Of a DNA stretch of 64,000 nt, positions 25,221 through 38,356 are shown in pieces. The position numbers and the translations under genes are program-made. The stretch covers positions 6,634,001 through 6,698,000 of the forward strand of contig JAGYVD010000001.1 in the NCBI GenBank assembly GCA_021209875.1, in the 5' to 3' direction. The stretch is from Rosellinia necatrix. Lineage: Eukaryota; Ascomycota; Sordariomycetes; Xylariales; Xylariaceae. Position 1 is the first letter of the stretch, and every line of letters begins with the position of its first letter. The notes under the pieces were generated by a model. That model did no database searches and was not told the origin of the DNA. It worked only from the letters and a program-made list of their open reading frames with translations.

Positions 25221-27175
25221 ATGCCACATCTAGACTATCTTCTGCACGAGGTCCGCTCCCAGAGTCTATCATGTTCCCTTTTTCATGATCTGTAGGCCCA
25301 CATGGGCCGTGAAACGAAACGCGCCCTAGCTAACCTTTCCTTTCTGACGCAGTCGGCCACCGGATATGCCATCTTCAAGGTCGTCCACCAGCAAGATGAC
25401 ATCGCATTGAGGATGGACGAGGTCAAGAAAGCCGCCGAAGACCTTGCGAAGCTGGGAAAGATGGTCAGCCTCACGTCGTATGCTGTCTGGCGATCCGCCG
25501 CCGAGGCTCTCGAGAACATCCACTCCATCAGCGAAGGCCTCATGACCGATTATCTGAAATCCACAATCGAACTCAACATCCCCGCGTCGAAGAAGAGCAA
25601 GATTGTCTTGGGTGTCGCCGATAAGAATCTGGCGGGAAATATCAAGGCTGCCTTCCCCGGTATTGAAGCCGAGACGGGCGACACCTCCGAGGCCGTCGCC
25701 TACCTGCTGCGAGGCATCCGAATGCATTCAAGCAAGCTTTTCAAGGACCTCAAAGAGGGTGATGAGGAAAAGGCTCAATTGGGTCTCGGCCACGCTTATA
25801 GTCGCAGCAAGGTGAAGTACAATGTTCATCGAAATGACAACCACATTATCCGTTCTATCGCCACTCTGGACAACTTGGATCGCGGTATAAATCTGTTTGG
25901 CCAGAAGCTAAGAGAGTGGTACGGCTGGCATTTTCCCGAGCTTTACGCTATCTGCTCCGATAACCTCACCTACGCCAAGCTCGCTCGATTTATTGGGGAT
26001 AAGAGCACGTTAGGGGACGATAAACTCCATGAGCTGGCTGCGCTCGTAGGGGACGACGAGGAAAAAGCTGCTGAGATTATCCTGAAGGCGAAAATGTCCA
26101 TGGGCAGAGAATTAAGTGAAATCGATCTTCAAAATGTTCTCACATTCGCCGAAAAGGTTCACAGCTTGGCAGGTAAGGATTAACCCCCCTTTCACCATGA
26201 TCTATGCATACTGACCATTTTATCAACATAGAATACAGAAGGACTCTGTACTCGTACTTGACGGATAAGATGAGCAGCGTCGCGCCTTCGCTTGCCACAT
26301 TGAGTGAGTAATCTTGCTCCGTTTTTTATGTTCGCCCCGGCGGGATTAGGGTGTCACTCACATATACTCCGGACCCACCGCCAATATTTCCATTTGCTGG
26401 GCCTTTACTAACTTTCGCCTCCAACTAGTCGGAGATGTGGTTGCTGCGCGCCTCATCCAGAAAGCCGGTTCATTGACTAATTTGTCCAAATATCCGGCAT
26501 CGACGTTACAAATTCTCGGTGCAGAGAAGGCTTTGTTCAGAGCGCTTAAGACTAAGTCTAATACGCCGAAATACGGCCTTATCTTCCACTCTAGCTTTAT
26601 CGGACGGGCTGCGCAAAAAGATAAGGGCCGCGTGAGCAGATACCTAGCCAACAAGTGCAGTATTGCGTGAGTGTTTTTGCCCTTCCCACCACATCGTGAG
26701 GTTGAATTTACACGTTAATTACTAATACTTTCCCATCTAGTGCGCGTATTGATAACTTTTCGGAGGAGCCCTCAAAGAGATTTGGCGAGGCTCTCCGGAA
26801 TCAGGTTGAGGATCGACTTGAATTTTATGCCACAGGCAAGAAACCTAGCAGAAATGCTGATGTTATGGTACGTTTACCTGTTCATGACCAAGTTAGCCAG
26901 TACTCACAAACTACCAGGACAAGGCTGTGGCGGATATGCTGGCCGAGGGCGAGAATATGGCTATTGACACTGACATGATCGATGCTCCGCTCCCGTCTAC
27001 TGCCGAGGCCGCTAAAAGGGAGAAGAAGTCGAAAGACAAGAAAGAGAAGGAAGAGAAGAAGGATAAGAAGGATAAGAAGCGCAGGCATAGCGAGGCTAAG
27101 GAGGTTGCAGAGGCAGGTGCCGAGGCCGAGGGCGAGAAGAAGAAGAAAAAGAAGAAGAGACACGCGGAGGCGTAA
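25221..27175 (+). CDS. NOP56: Nucleolar protein Nop56, box C/D snoRNP core subunit
   Basis: Six exons: 25221-25250, 25353-26172, 26232-26303, 26429-26666, 26741-26867 and 26918-27175, giving 514 residues, close to the yeast protein. All introns (50-125 nt) have GT-AG ends, and the first contains GCTAAC. The first exon encodes [10 protein letters not shown], which joins [10 protein letters not shown] to form the standard Nop56 beginning. An internal ATG at 25,302 lies in the intron. Residues 1-70 match the NOP5 N-terminal domain, about 165-405 the coiled-coil and Nop RNA-binding domain (including [10 protein letters not shown] and [12 protein letters not shown]), and 452-514 the lysine/glutamate tail. 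It binds box C/D snoRNAs with fibrillarin, Nop58 and Snu13 to direct rRNA 2'-O-methylation in the nucleolus. Confidence 0.97.
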
Positions 27176-28120
27176 ATCCCCCGGAGCTTGGAAGCGGAAG
27201 TGCGAAAATATCTGTCGGGTGTTTGAGGGATGGGACGAACGTCTCACACTCATGGTTCGTGGCGTTTCGGCTCTAAGGTGCTTGCTTATTCCTGGTGTCT
27301 GTCTGTCTGTCTCTGCTTGCTTTCTCCGTATTCTGTACATATCTGGGATCATACCCCATTTGCTTTACTCCCTCCCTTCCACCTTCCTTCGACGTGCTGT
27401 TGTTGTGTTGTGTTTTGCCCCGCGCGATGCGGGGATGCAAAACATATTTCGATCCCACCGATTGTACGAAACGCGTGCTTTAGCTCGCTGTATGATGATG
27501 ATGATGAACTTCGCTTACTTTTATCCTTTGATATCTCACGAAGGGACATGTGATACTGCCGCGTCGCGACTCGCAACCCCCACGGGGCTCGCGGGGATGC
27601 ATGATTCGGAGATTGCGCATGTATCTATATCCCCGTGATCGGACGCCGTGTCATACTTAAAAAAAAAAAAAAAACAAAAAAAAGAAAAACAATATCTTTG
27701 AATCTCACCATACATCCCGTAGCCACAAGCGGTAGGTACATTTAGAAGTCCCGCCTGGATGAGCCTCCCCCGGGCCGGAAAGAGGGGGGTAGGGGGGAGA
27801 TCCCTTTGAAGGACGCCTCCAACGCCGGTATAATGCCTGTCTGATTCATCTGTCCGTCAATCCATCGACGTAATTTGACTCTTTCTCTCTCTCTTTCCCG
27901 CTCGCTCGGCCATCTCTCTTCATCTCTTCCCACTTCCCTTCTTTCTCCCACTATCTCATTCTCTCTCTCTCTCTCTCTCTCGCGTAGAAACATGTGTGTT
28001 GTTTCATGGCCTGTTTCAGTGTCTCGTTGACTAACCTCGTCTGACGGGAAAAGATCTTTCCCCCTATGCTAATTACACCGGGGTGCAGTAGGTGTAAAAG
28101 ATAGCGAAGGAAGCGGTGCT
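27176..28120. other. Convergent 3' intergenic region
   Basis: Lies between the ends of NOP56 and VPS4. It holds a run of A residues with interruptions (27,660-27,690) and CT-rich simple sequence with a (CT)n tract at about 27,960-27,981. Open frames here are low-complexity. I see no gene. Confidence 0.6.
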
Positions 28121-30435
<2,315 letters not shown>

Positions 30436-31020
30436 ATGGCCGGCGTACAAGATCGGCTCCAGATACTGTCCGAGGAATACCAAAAATTGCAGCAGGAGGT
30501 TCAAGCCGCTGTTGATGCCCGACAAAAGCTCGAAGCACAGAGACAGGAGAACGTCGGAGTACAAAAAGTGAGCCGGCCACCGCCGTCCATCAAGACATTC
30601 CTTCCACTCAGGCATGAATCCAATCACATGACATACAACATATCACTAATTTGCCAAATGAAGGAATTTGAGAGATTAAAAGATGGTGAGAAGATATACA
30701 AGCTCTCCGGGCCTATCCTGCTAGCACAAGACAAGGTGGAAGCCGAGAGTACTGTGAACGGACGGCTTGAATTCATCGGCAAGGAACTGTGAGTGATTAT
30801 TTCATGTCGAACAAGGGGATACCCAAAGATGAGAGATGAGAGATGAGAGACGAGAGACGGCGCACTAACAGTGGAATGTGTTCTTGATAGGGAGAGGTCG
30901 GATAGCCAGATCAAAGAGTTGCAGGATAAGCTAGAGAAGAAGAAGGGCGAGATTATACAGGCACAGGCTGGACTCCCCCAGGCTGGTGCCCCGCCTGGAA
31001 AGGCTGCAATGAAGGCCTAA
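30436..31020 (+). CDS. Prefoldin subunit 6 (beta-type)
   Basis: Three exons (30436-30567, 30664-30788, 30891-31020) encode 128 residues. The first intron length is a multiple of three without stops, so an unspliced frame would insert 32 codons, but GTGAGC, ACTAAT and AAG|G splice signals and family length argue for removal. The second intron contains GCACTAAC. The start lies in a perfect CCACCATGG context. The protein has the two long amphipathic helices of beta prefoldins flanking the hairpin containing KIYKLSGPILL and the NGRLEFIGKEL segment. It belongs to the hexameric cytosolic prefoldin that hands actin and tubulin to the TRiC chaperonin (yeast YKE2/GIM1 counterpart). Confidence 0.93.
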
Positions 31021-32089
31021 TCACGTATATCGGCGGAAGAGCTGATTGCTATGAGATTTGCGATCGCCCAGCGGGTTGCTCTACAATCTGGCCCTAAGGA
31101 TTGCCGCGGTTTGAGGAACGAGCGGAGGATTCCTCAAACAAGCGGGACAAACAACTTTACCCAAGCTGAATGCCTCTGCCAAACTAGAAAATGAAACTAG
31201 AAAATGACACCTCGCCTGCCCAATGACCATAGCACGCGGGAGTAGTATTTATATATATACGCAAGGACCTCTTGCTCTTACGCTACTAAAGCTAGCTGAG
31301 AATGCGTTATATTATCATTATCAATGGAAATCTTGGCCGATTACTTGCCTTCCGTGTGTTTTACATTTTCAAAATACATGGGCATTATACTAGGTATATC
31401 CACATGTGAAGAGGCACTTGATACTCATCAACCATCGTTTATTTCTAATATACGCCCTACTGTTTTAAGTCTACAAATTAAGTGATTATAGGTACTACCT
31501 ACAAGCACCTCTGTTCCTTCCGCTACTGTTACCCCTACCATGCCCCGGATAACCCTCGGTACAGCGGGGAGCTGTAGTGCCTAGAGCCTACTGCGCCACA
31601 CCATACCATGTGAGTCTTGAAATGACGTAGGGTTCGCGCGGGAGCTGCCCCGCGATGTGGCTTGAATTCCAGACGAGTGGTGGGGAACCTTGTTGGCTAA
31701 CACGGCAATAGGTAATTATGTAGTAAGTAAGTAGGTGCCTGGGTTAAGCAATTTCCCAAGCAAGCAGGTAGCTCGATTAGATCTCAGGAAGACGCGTCGC
31801 TTTCGCTTGCACCCCTGCTGGGCAGCCGGCCTTCTTCCAATTTACAATACAAGTACACCTACTAGGTAGCTCTCTTATTATCATAGCCTACCAACGCCCC
31901 CCGCCCGTCCACGCACCGATCGGCTCGCCAGCTACTCCGTCGATTCACTGGTCATACTGCAACTCACCATTCCGCGCGCCTCACCGCTACCGATTCCGAA
32001 TCCAGCCCCTTCATGAGACAGACACCTTTTGTTCCATGGCCACGTAGACACGACCTAGGCTGCCCTGCACCTGTGCCCTTCCGTCCAAC
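31021..32089. other. Intergenic region
   Basis: No supported gene. A direct doublet of AAACTAGAAAATGA occurs near 31,180-31,205. The last 200 bp are C-rich and probably contain the leader of the following gene. Confidence 0.5.
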
Positions 32090-33955
32090 ATGGGTTCGAT
32101 CGCCGATGCCGAGGGCCCTGGCCGCCCGTTGAGCGTGAAAGAAATCTCGGAGCGAGCGCAAGCCTTTGAATGGAACGTTAATATCCCCTTCAAGCATTGG
32201 ATGCGCACTGCACAAACGCTACAGCAGGAGGTGAGTTGCCCTCACGGTGTCGCAGAGCCTATAACAACAAACCTTGTCGCGGTAGTAGTTGTAATGGGGC
32301 TGCTGGGTCGCACTCGCGCGCCTGACACTGACATGACAGCCACAGGCAGACATGTATCTCCGCGATGGAAATTTCCCCCAGGCTTACCTGCTTTACCTTC
32401 GATATTCCACCTTGATCCTAGATCTGCTCAAGACACACCCAGAATCCAAGACACCCGAAGCAAAGAAGGCTCTCAAGACCAAATATTTCACTATCGATGT
32501 TGTGATCAACCACTTGGAGAAGATCAAGCCCATGCTGGAACGGCGCTATGAAGATTGGAGGGCCACTCAAGAAATAATAGACAGCCGTACATATCATCTG
32601 CCCGCCTCCCCAGATAAAGTAAAGATATCTGCCACATATCGTCAGCATGCCTCGAAGGACCCTGCTTTATCATATGCCAGTCGCCTACTAGATGCCGGCG
32701 AGAACCAGGACCTCGCCGTCGAGCTAGCACAGAAGGAAATCCAGCGACGAGACGCCGGTAGACGGGCCACCAAACGAAATGGCGAAGCTCGCCACCAGTC
32801 AGAGCGACGCACCGCTGGCTTCTGGGACACGTGGACTCAGGATATCGCGCATAAGCAGGCAGATGAGGAAGAGGTATTCCGCAATCAGATGGAGTCAACA
32901 CGGAAGGCTCTGGATCGAGACACAGACCTACCCGTTGACCGTCCTGGGGGCACAACGGGTCACCTCTCAAAGACACCAGCTGTTGTTAGCTATTCCTACC
33001 CCAAGATAGCCAGATCCTTGCCAGTGGAGTACAGCCCTCAGCACCCCAAAGACAATGGGCTCCTACTACCCGGGCCACTGCGGCCTCCCAAGGAGAAGGT
33101 TGAACGCATTTCGCCCCTCGCACCCGAGCGCCCAGCCAAGACTCCGTATGCTGGCCAACCTCCTAGTCGCACCTACCCCGTCACTCGGGACTCACACGAG
33201 CTACCGTCCCGTCCCCCCAAGATCCACGAATCGGTCCCAGGGCGGCCGAAGAAACAACAAACAGTTGCGTTCAAACCAGCCGCCTACCTGGAGAATGGCG
33301 AGCCCATTAGACCCATTTTCCTTCCCCGTCAGCTTCGCCGTCGGTTCCTCGAAATTGCGTCGGAAAATACTAAGCGCGGCTTGGAGATGTGTGGAATCCT
33401 ATGTGGTACCGCGGTTAATAACGCGTTATTCATACGGTGCTTACTCATCCCTGAACAAAAATGCACCTCAGATACATGTGAGACGGAAAATGAGGCTTCC
33501 ATGCTGGACTATTGTATCGAAGAAGATTTGTTGATGCTCGGCTGGATCCATACGCATCCCACACAGACTTGTTTCATGAGTTCGCGAGATCTGCATACGC
33601 AATCGGGATACCAGGTTATGCTACCTGAGAGTATCGCAATCGTTTGCGCACCAAAATTCGATCCATCGTGAGTAATTACCTAGTCCCAGATATATATAGT
33701 ATTTACCATGCTGCAACAGTTTGCTAACGTTAGCTGACCAGATACGGAATATTCCGACTTACCAACCCACCGGGATTGTCACACATACTCAACTGTACAC
33801 AATCCTCCACATTTCACTCGCACTCTGTGGAAAATCTCTATACTGGTGCAGAACACCCCCCCGGCCATGTATATGAACACGACAACCTCGAATTTTACGT
33901 GCAGGACATCCGCCCTGGCGCCCGCAACGGGGCCGCCCCGAACAAGAAATTTTAG
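32090..33955 (+). CDS. AMSH-like JAMM metallo-deubiquitinase (Sst2 type)
   Basis: Three exons (32090-32230, 32346-33667, 33742-33955) encode 558 residues. The N-terminal ~150 residues match the USP8-dimerisation/MIT-like helical domain (NIPFKHWMRTA, YLRDGNFPQAYLLYLRYSTL). A long Pro-rich linker follows. The C-terminal JAMM domain carries the catalytic zinc ligands H449, H451 and D462 with Glu439/440, in the sequence HTHPTQTCFMSSRDLH. The AMSH structural zinc site is also present (H464, then Cys and HSH in the last exon). The family cleaves Lys63-linked ubiquitin chains at endosomes and acts with the same ESCRT pathway as VPS4. The usual DLHTH reads DLHTQ here; the altered His is not one of the known ligands. 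Confidence 0.94.
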
Positions 33956-35005
33956 GGCATCACATTTGAATGGGTCGGTTACGGCACGGGCCTGTGTGGG
34001 CTAGTTGGCTTCTCTCTTGTGGTCTGCCGGTCTAGTCCAAGGACGCACCGTTTCTGCTTCGGATCCCGTTGATTCAAAACATTGAAGCCACACGAATCAC
34101 ATAGATGACGCATGTCACGCTAGGCAAGGATGGAGGATTGATACCCCATGGGTTTATCTCTCTCTTTTCATTTTTTTCCCCTTTCTTTCCTCTTTTTTTT
34201 TTTTCCCCCTCCCTCTCTTTTTATTTCCATCCGATGTGTAGCTGCTGTGCAAACCATTGGTTTTTCACCGCATAGCAAAAGGAGTTGGAGGTTTGGAGTT
34301 AAACTTGAACCCAGGTTTAGATGTAAATGCATGCATGGGATGGTGTTTATCCTTGGCTTGAGGGGTCGAAAGGTATGAAAGGGGCACAAATGAACTGAAA
34401 AGGTTAAGGGGAGCCTGTCAAGAAGATCTCGTCGATGTTGTGGCGAGTGTGATGAGAATAGTTTGAGGTTTTACGGACAAACGGACGGACGGACGGACGG
34501 GTGAGACTATTAATATTGATGCTAATGGTGCAAGTAAGGCTATAATAGGTCCTGGTGGGCATGGTGTATACGCAGGTGTCAAGTTCCAAAATCCCCGCCA
34601 CGTTGGCATCCTGTGTTGTAAACCACACTAGCTAGAGTAATGGATCTGGTAATTGTAATAATGCCACCCTAATTTCTTTGCTATGGTAGTGTTGCAGAGC
34701 GAATACGGTAAGCGGGCAAGTTCTAGTTGCGTAGACGGGCTGTTTAGGAGTTGATACAACGATTCATTCATTCGTGAACTTTCGAGCCCCAAGGTGGTCT
34801 GAGGTTTATATATATATATATACTCACCAAGATATGAGCATGCCTTCGCGCTGATTTTGACATTTCCGCGTTCGTCTGATTCTGTTATGAGGCACAGTCG
34901 GTAGTGCTACTCTTAACTGAACTTTTGCCCTGCAACAACCCAGAACTCAACAAAACCCCTTGAATTTGATAACTGCATCTCTCTCTTGTGCTCTTCTATA
35001 TTAAA
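33956..35005. other. Intergenic region with simple repeats
   Basis: Contains T-rich tracts around 34,150-34,225, a (GGAC)n tetranucleotide repeat at about 34,478-34,500 and a (TA)n tract at about 34,808-34,822. No supported gene. Confidence 0.6.
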
Positions 35006-35743
35006 TCAATACCCGAGATGAAATCCCATTTTGGTCGCCAACAGTTCCAGCAGCTTCCCCGGGTCTAGGGCGGCGTCCGGGTATTGTCCGGTGAGGAGGA
35101 TCCCGGTTCTCCCGACTGGAGTCGATGAATCCGCTGGCACCGAGGCCGCCTGACCGGCGTCGTACGCCCGGAGCGCCGCAGACACCCGCGCCGGCGAGTC
35201 GACGTGGCGGAAGAGCTCCTGCAGCACCATGGCATCCTCGAATGCTGTCGCCGCCCCCCCTTCCCTGCTCGACGGGTACCAGGTTCCGGCAGTCCTCAGA
35301 ACCCAAACCCCCGCCAGCTCGCGCGGGAGGGAGACCCGGTGCACCACCGTCCGTTGACCTCTCCGAGCCCTGCGTTTTACGCGGGGCGTTCATAATAGTT
35401 CTTCCTCACACCATAGTCTAATTAGACGAATTCTTTATATATAATTTAATTTAATTTAATTTACCAATGGCGCTGCGGGTAGAGTTCAGGGGCACCGCTC
35501 CCGCCCTCTGGAGCAGCTCTTGTTCGCCGCCGCCGGACGGGAATATATCTGCTTCCAGGGCCCGGATGCCATTCGGGCTCAGCGCGTATGGCGGCGCCGC
35601 GGACACCCGGGAATGTGGCCGAGGCCTCGCGGAGCTGCACGCCGACGTGCGGCAGCTGGCTCAGGGGCGTAGGCGACCGTCGTCCCGCCGAGGCCGCCGC
35701 CGATCACGGCGATGCGGAGTGGTGGTTGCGGGGTGGCTGGCAT
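35006..35743 (-). pseudogene. FAD-dependent monooxygenase remnant
   Basis: On the minus strand an ATG at 35,743 opens a typical flavoprotein monooxygenase N-terminus: PLRIAVIGGGLGGTTVAYA is the Rossmann GxGxxG motif. The frame is then lost, and ALSPNGIRALEADIFPSG, the usual next block of salicylate-hydroxylase-like enzymes, continues in another frame. An AT-rich stretch (about 35,395-35,465) replaces the middle of the protein. A C-terminal piece (35,347-35,006) then resumes with AFEDAMVLQELFRHV and a second short Arg/Ala-rich helix resembling AALRAYDA. Roughly half of a normal ~400-residue enzyme is missing, and the GD motif is not recognisable. It lies next to the RiPP-like cluster, whose relatives use FAD monooxygenases. 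Confidence 0.75.
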
Positions 35744-36252
35744 TGGGGGGGAGGAGGAGGAGGGGGGATGGGTGGGAAGTGTGATGGCACGGTGGAGGTG
35801 GCGCGTTTTGCCCTACGCGAGCTCATCTCTAGCATGCAGCGACGGTTGAGATCTGAATGCCTGTAGCGCATGCGGTGCAACCAACGCTGGCGAGACATCT
35901 TGTGCGCCGTTACGCCGTTACGCCGGTATGCCCTTGTTTATGTACTTACCTTTCTATGCCGTCTTTTTTTTTTTTTTAAGAATAGACGAGTTTCTCTAAC
36001 GAGGCAATCTTCATTTGTAAGAATAGAATTAATATTAGTTCTGTTACCTTTCGTAACATCAGATTTAATATTTTAGCTATGTTCTGCAAGTGGTCAGCAT
36101 CGCAGTTGTAATTCTATGTATGATGGGTAGATAATTCATTGTCTTTCCAAGTAAGATGGCTGCCCTAAAAGGTGAAGTATGCTCTAGCAATACAACTCTG
36201 CTTCGGCACACCACTGCCCTAGACCCATAACCATGATGACTGACCAAGGCGC
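35744..36252. other. Intergenic region
   Basis: No supported gene. The sequence becomes AT-rich toward 36,060 with a T14 run near 35,966. G-rich simple sequence (GGAGG) at 35,747-35,780 marks the old monooxygenase promoter side. Confidence 0.5.
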
Positions 36253-37090
36253 TCATGCTCGAGGCCGACCCTCTGACTCTAGTAGCGGATTCGTCATACT
36301 TGCGATTTCTTCGTGAGACACGACTCGATCGGCATGGGATTCCATCAAAGCGTCCCAATCCACGCATCTGTGGGGTACACGATGCGTGTTCAGCATCGGG
36401 TGCGGCAGGCGTCCATCCCATTTAAACACAGCAAGGGCACTCGTGTCCGCGCGGCATATAGCCGCGTTCCGAAGCCAGTCCAAGCAATGATCGATGTGGA
36501 CCATCTGGTGTCTGCGCCCCTTTGCCGTGAGGTTCGGGAAGTAGTGCTCGCGCCAGCTCCATTGCCTCAGCATCTTGACGCAGTGCAGCTCGTGGAAGAC
36601 GCCGAGCCACGCGAGATACCCGCCGTTGGGCAGCGCCACGGAGGACTGCCCGTGGGCCGCCAGCTCGTCGGCCGTCACCCGGACGCTCATGTTGTTCAGC
36701 AGTAGGTGCCAGGCTTGGTCGCTCTCCGGCATGGGCTCCCCGGAGTAGGGGCTGTTTACGAAATTGTCGTAGAGGCGAAACTCGTACTGGACGGCGAGGC
36801 CAGCAAAGGCTGTGATGATGGAATGATGGAATAAGCCACAGTGTGTTTGCCATTGGAGGGTAGGACTAACCTTGCGTGTCCGGGGCGGAATAGAATCCAT
36901 TATTGTAGCGGATGATCGCGAACGAAGCAACCCCATACAATATCATCAACACTAGTTGGGCTACCGAGGCATAAAGCCATAAACGAGGGTGGTTCTTTTT
37001 TCGACGCACGTCGGAGGCAGCATATTCTTGATTCTCATTTTGGAGTAGAAGCTCCTTTTCGGTAATGTCTTCTCTCGTTTCGCTGTCCAT
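36253..37090 (-). CDS. UstYa-family (DUF3328) oxidase, copy 1
   Basis: Two exons (37090-36871 and 36809-36253; intron 61 nt) encode 258 residues. The N-terminus is a charged cytosolic segment followed by a single membrane helix at about 38-60, then the lumenal domain. The two family-defining motifs are present: H146-x-x-H149-C150 in FHELHCVKML, and H178-x-x-H181-C182 in HIDHCLDWLR. UstYa-type proteins catalyse oxidative macrocyclisation of peptides in ustiloxin, phomopsin and asperipin biosynthesis, and oxidations in cyclochlorotine. The gene starts 490 bp from, and is divergent to, a repeat-containing precursor peptide gene. Substrate assignment is inference. Confidence 0.9.
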
Positions 37091-37580
37091 AGGAGCTGGG
37101 GATAAGTCAAAAGGTAATATGGAGTTCGATGGACGTGAGAAAAGGAGGGTGGGATGGGATGGGGTCTAAAGGCGTAGGGGGGTACACACCACAACCGTAC
37201 ATGTGACATTCCCGTCTGTGATAGCATATAAGCGGCTGCAGATGTCCAGGGCCTCGGCTTGATGGCGATTTACTTTTGCCGGGTTGGTATCAGTGGCGTC
37301 GTAGTCAAGTGCCGTACCTCTGTTCCATGACACTAGAGGATCTGGTTCCCCCACTAGGATACCTCTTCAGCCGGCCGCTTTATATCATTGCGATTCTGAA
37401 AAGCGGTGTAGTAACAGGATGTTACCTGAAGAGAAGCTCGGTGAATGGAGAAAATATAGCCAAGTTTTGCATATAAAGGTCGCGATTCCGGGCTCAACAT
37501 GTCCCCTATTCATATATCCCAGCATCTCGAACCCTAGCTCGAACCGGAATCCCCATACAATTATCAAACATCATAGCAAG
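37091..37580. promoter_or_regulatory. Bidirectional promoter, UstYa copy 1 / precursor peptide
   Basis: The 490 bp between the two divergent start codons probably serves both genes. A TATAAAGG element lies at 37,472-37,479, about 109 bp upstream of the precursor ATG. No operator-like palindrome was evident by eye. Confidence 0.5.
37472..37479 (+). promoter_or_regulatory. TATA box of the precursor peptide gene
   Basis: Canonical TATAAAGG about 109 bp upstream of the precursor start codon at 37,581; the only close TATAAA match in this divergent promoter on the plus strand. Confidence 0.45.
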
Positions 37581-37816
37581 ATGAGAAGCAGTCTCGTTTT
37601 CATCCTGGTCCACTCGATGGCCATCATCACTACCGCCCTCCCTCACGGTGAGCACAAAAACTAGATTAACCTAGCCTCTGGAGGTACTGACGGGAGATAG
37701 GGGATGTGGACGAGATGATCGTTTATCCCGAGCCCGACCTCGATGATGCGGTGGTCTACCCAGAGCCTGATCCAGACTCAGGAGTCATTTATCCAGACCT
37801 ATACACGGATGACTAA
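37581..37816 (+). CDS. Candidate RiPP precursor peptide with three 11-residue repeats
   Basis: Two exons (37581-37647 and 37701-37816) with a 53-nt GTGAGC...AG intron encode 60 residues. Residues 1-20 are a signal peptide (hydrophobic FILV...AIITTAL core). The rest is acidic and consists of three consecutive 11-residue units (24-34, 35-45, 46-56) and a YTDD tail. Conserved unit cores are IVYPEP, VVYPEP and VIYPDL, so Tyr31, Tyr42 and Tyr53 are exactly 11 apart. Dikaritin precursors have this design: secretion signal plus repeated Tyr- or Phe-containing cores next to UstYa genes. Unlike those, no KR or RR Kex2 site separates the units; there is no basic residue after His22. Too short to be seen as a continuous frame. 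Function is inferred from architecture and context. Confidence 0.7.
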
Positions 37817-38356
37817 AGGAACCTATTTGTTTGGGAATGAGGGTCGGTCTGGTGGAAATCCTGATGGATATCATTATTGTACCGGGGGTATTACCTCCTT
37901 AATCACATGTGGGCGGTAGCTGGCCGAATTGGCTTTCCATGGAGGGGGTGTCTTGGATATATTGCTTTTCATGATTGCGATGTTGCGTTACCCTGGGTGG
38001 GCGAAGTCTGGTTCGAGGCTCCTACAAAATGAATAGTTCTAGTTCGCGAAGATCTTTCTCCGCATTCTGACAACCGATGGGAAAACTTCGACCACAGTAG
38101 TGAGTCATATACAAAACGATACGCAGTGAGCCTGTCGTGTAGCCAATACACCATGCAGACCCCAAGTAGGGCTTGATGTGGGAATACATAGTTCGCATAC
38201 ACACCTCGACCATGGTGGAATCCCATGTGTTGACATAGTGTATCACTGCTTCCATACATAGGTATAAGAATGATACTGTATCGTGTATAATATCACATTA
38301 AAATAGGAAAAGGTCGCATTGAATTGTGGCAAGGCAAGGCAACGTGTGGTTTCGTC
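37817..38356. other. Intergenic region
   Basis: Between the precursor peptide gene and the first O-methyltransferase gene, both on the plus strand. Two overlapping minus-strand open frames of 77 and 96 codons (37,969-38,259) have no recognisable features and no splice support. No gene is called. Confidence 0.5.

Noticed and set aside
25302..25352. ATG at 25,302 as NOP56 start
   Set aside because: It lies inside the first intron; the exon at 25,221 restores the conserved N-terminus.
37969..38259. Two overlapping minus-strand frames inside the metabolite cluster
   Set aside because: Considered as a second precursor; no signal peptide and no repeated core, so not supported.
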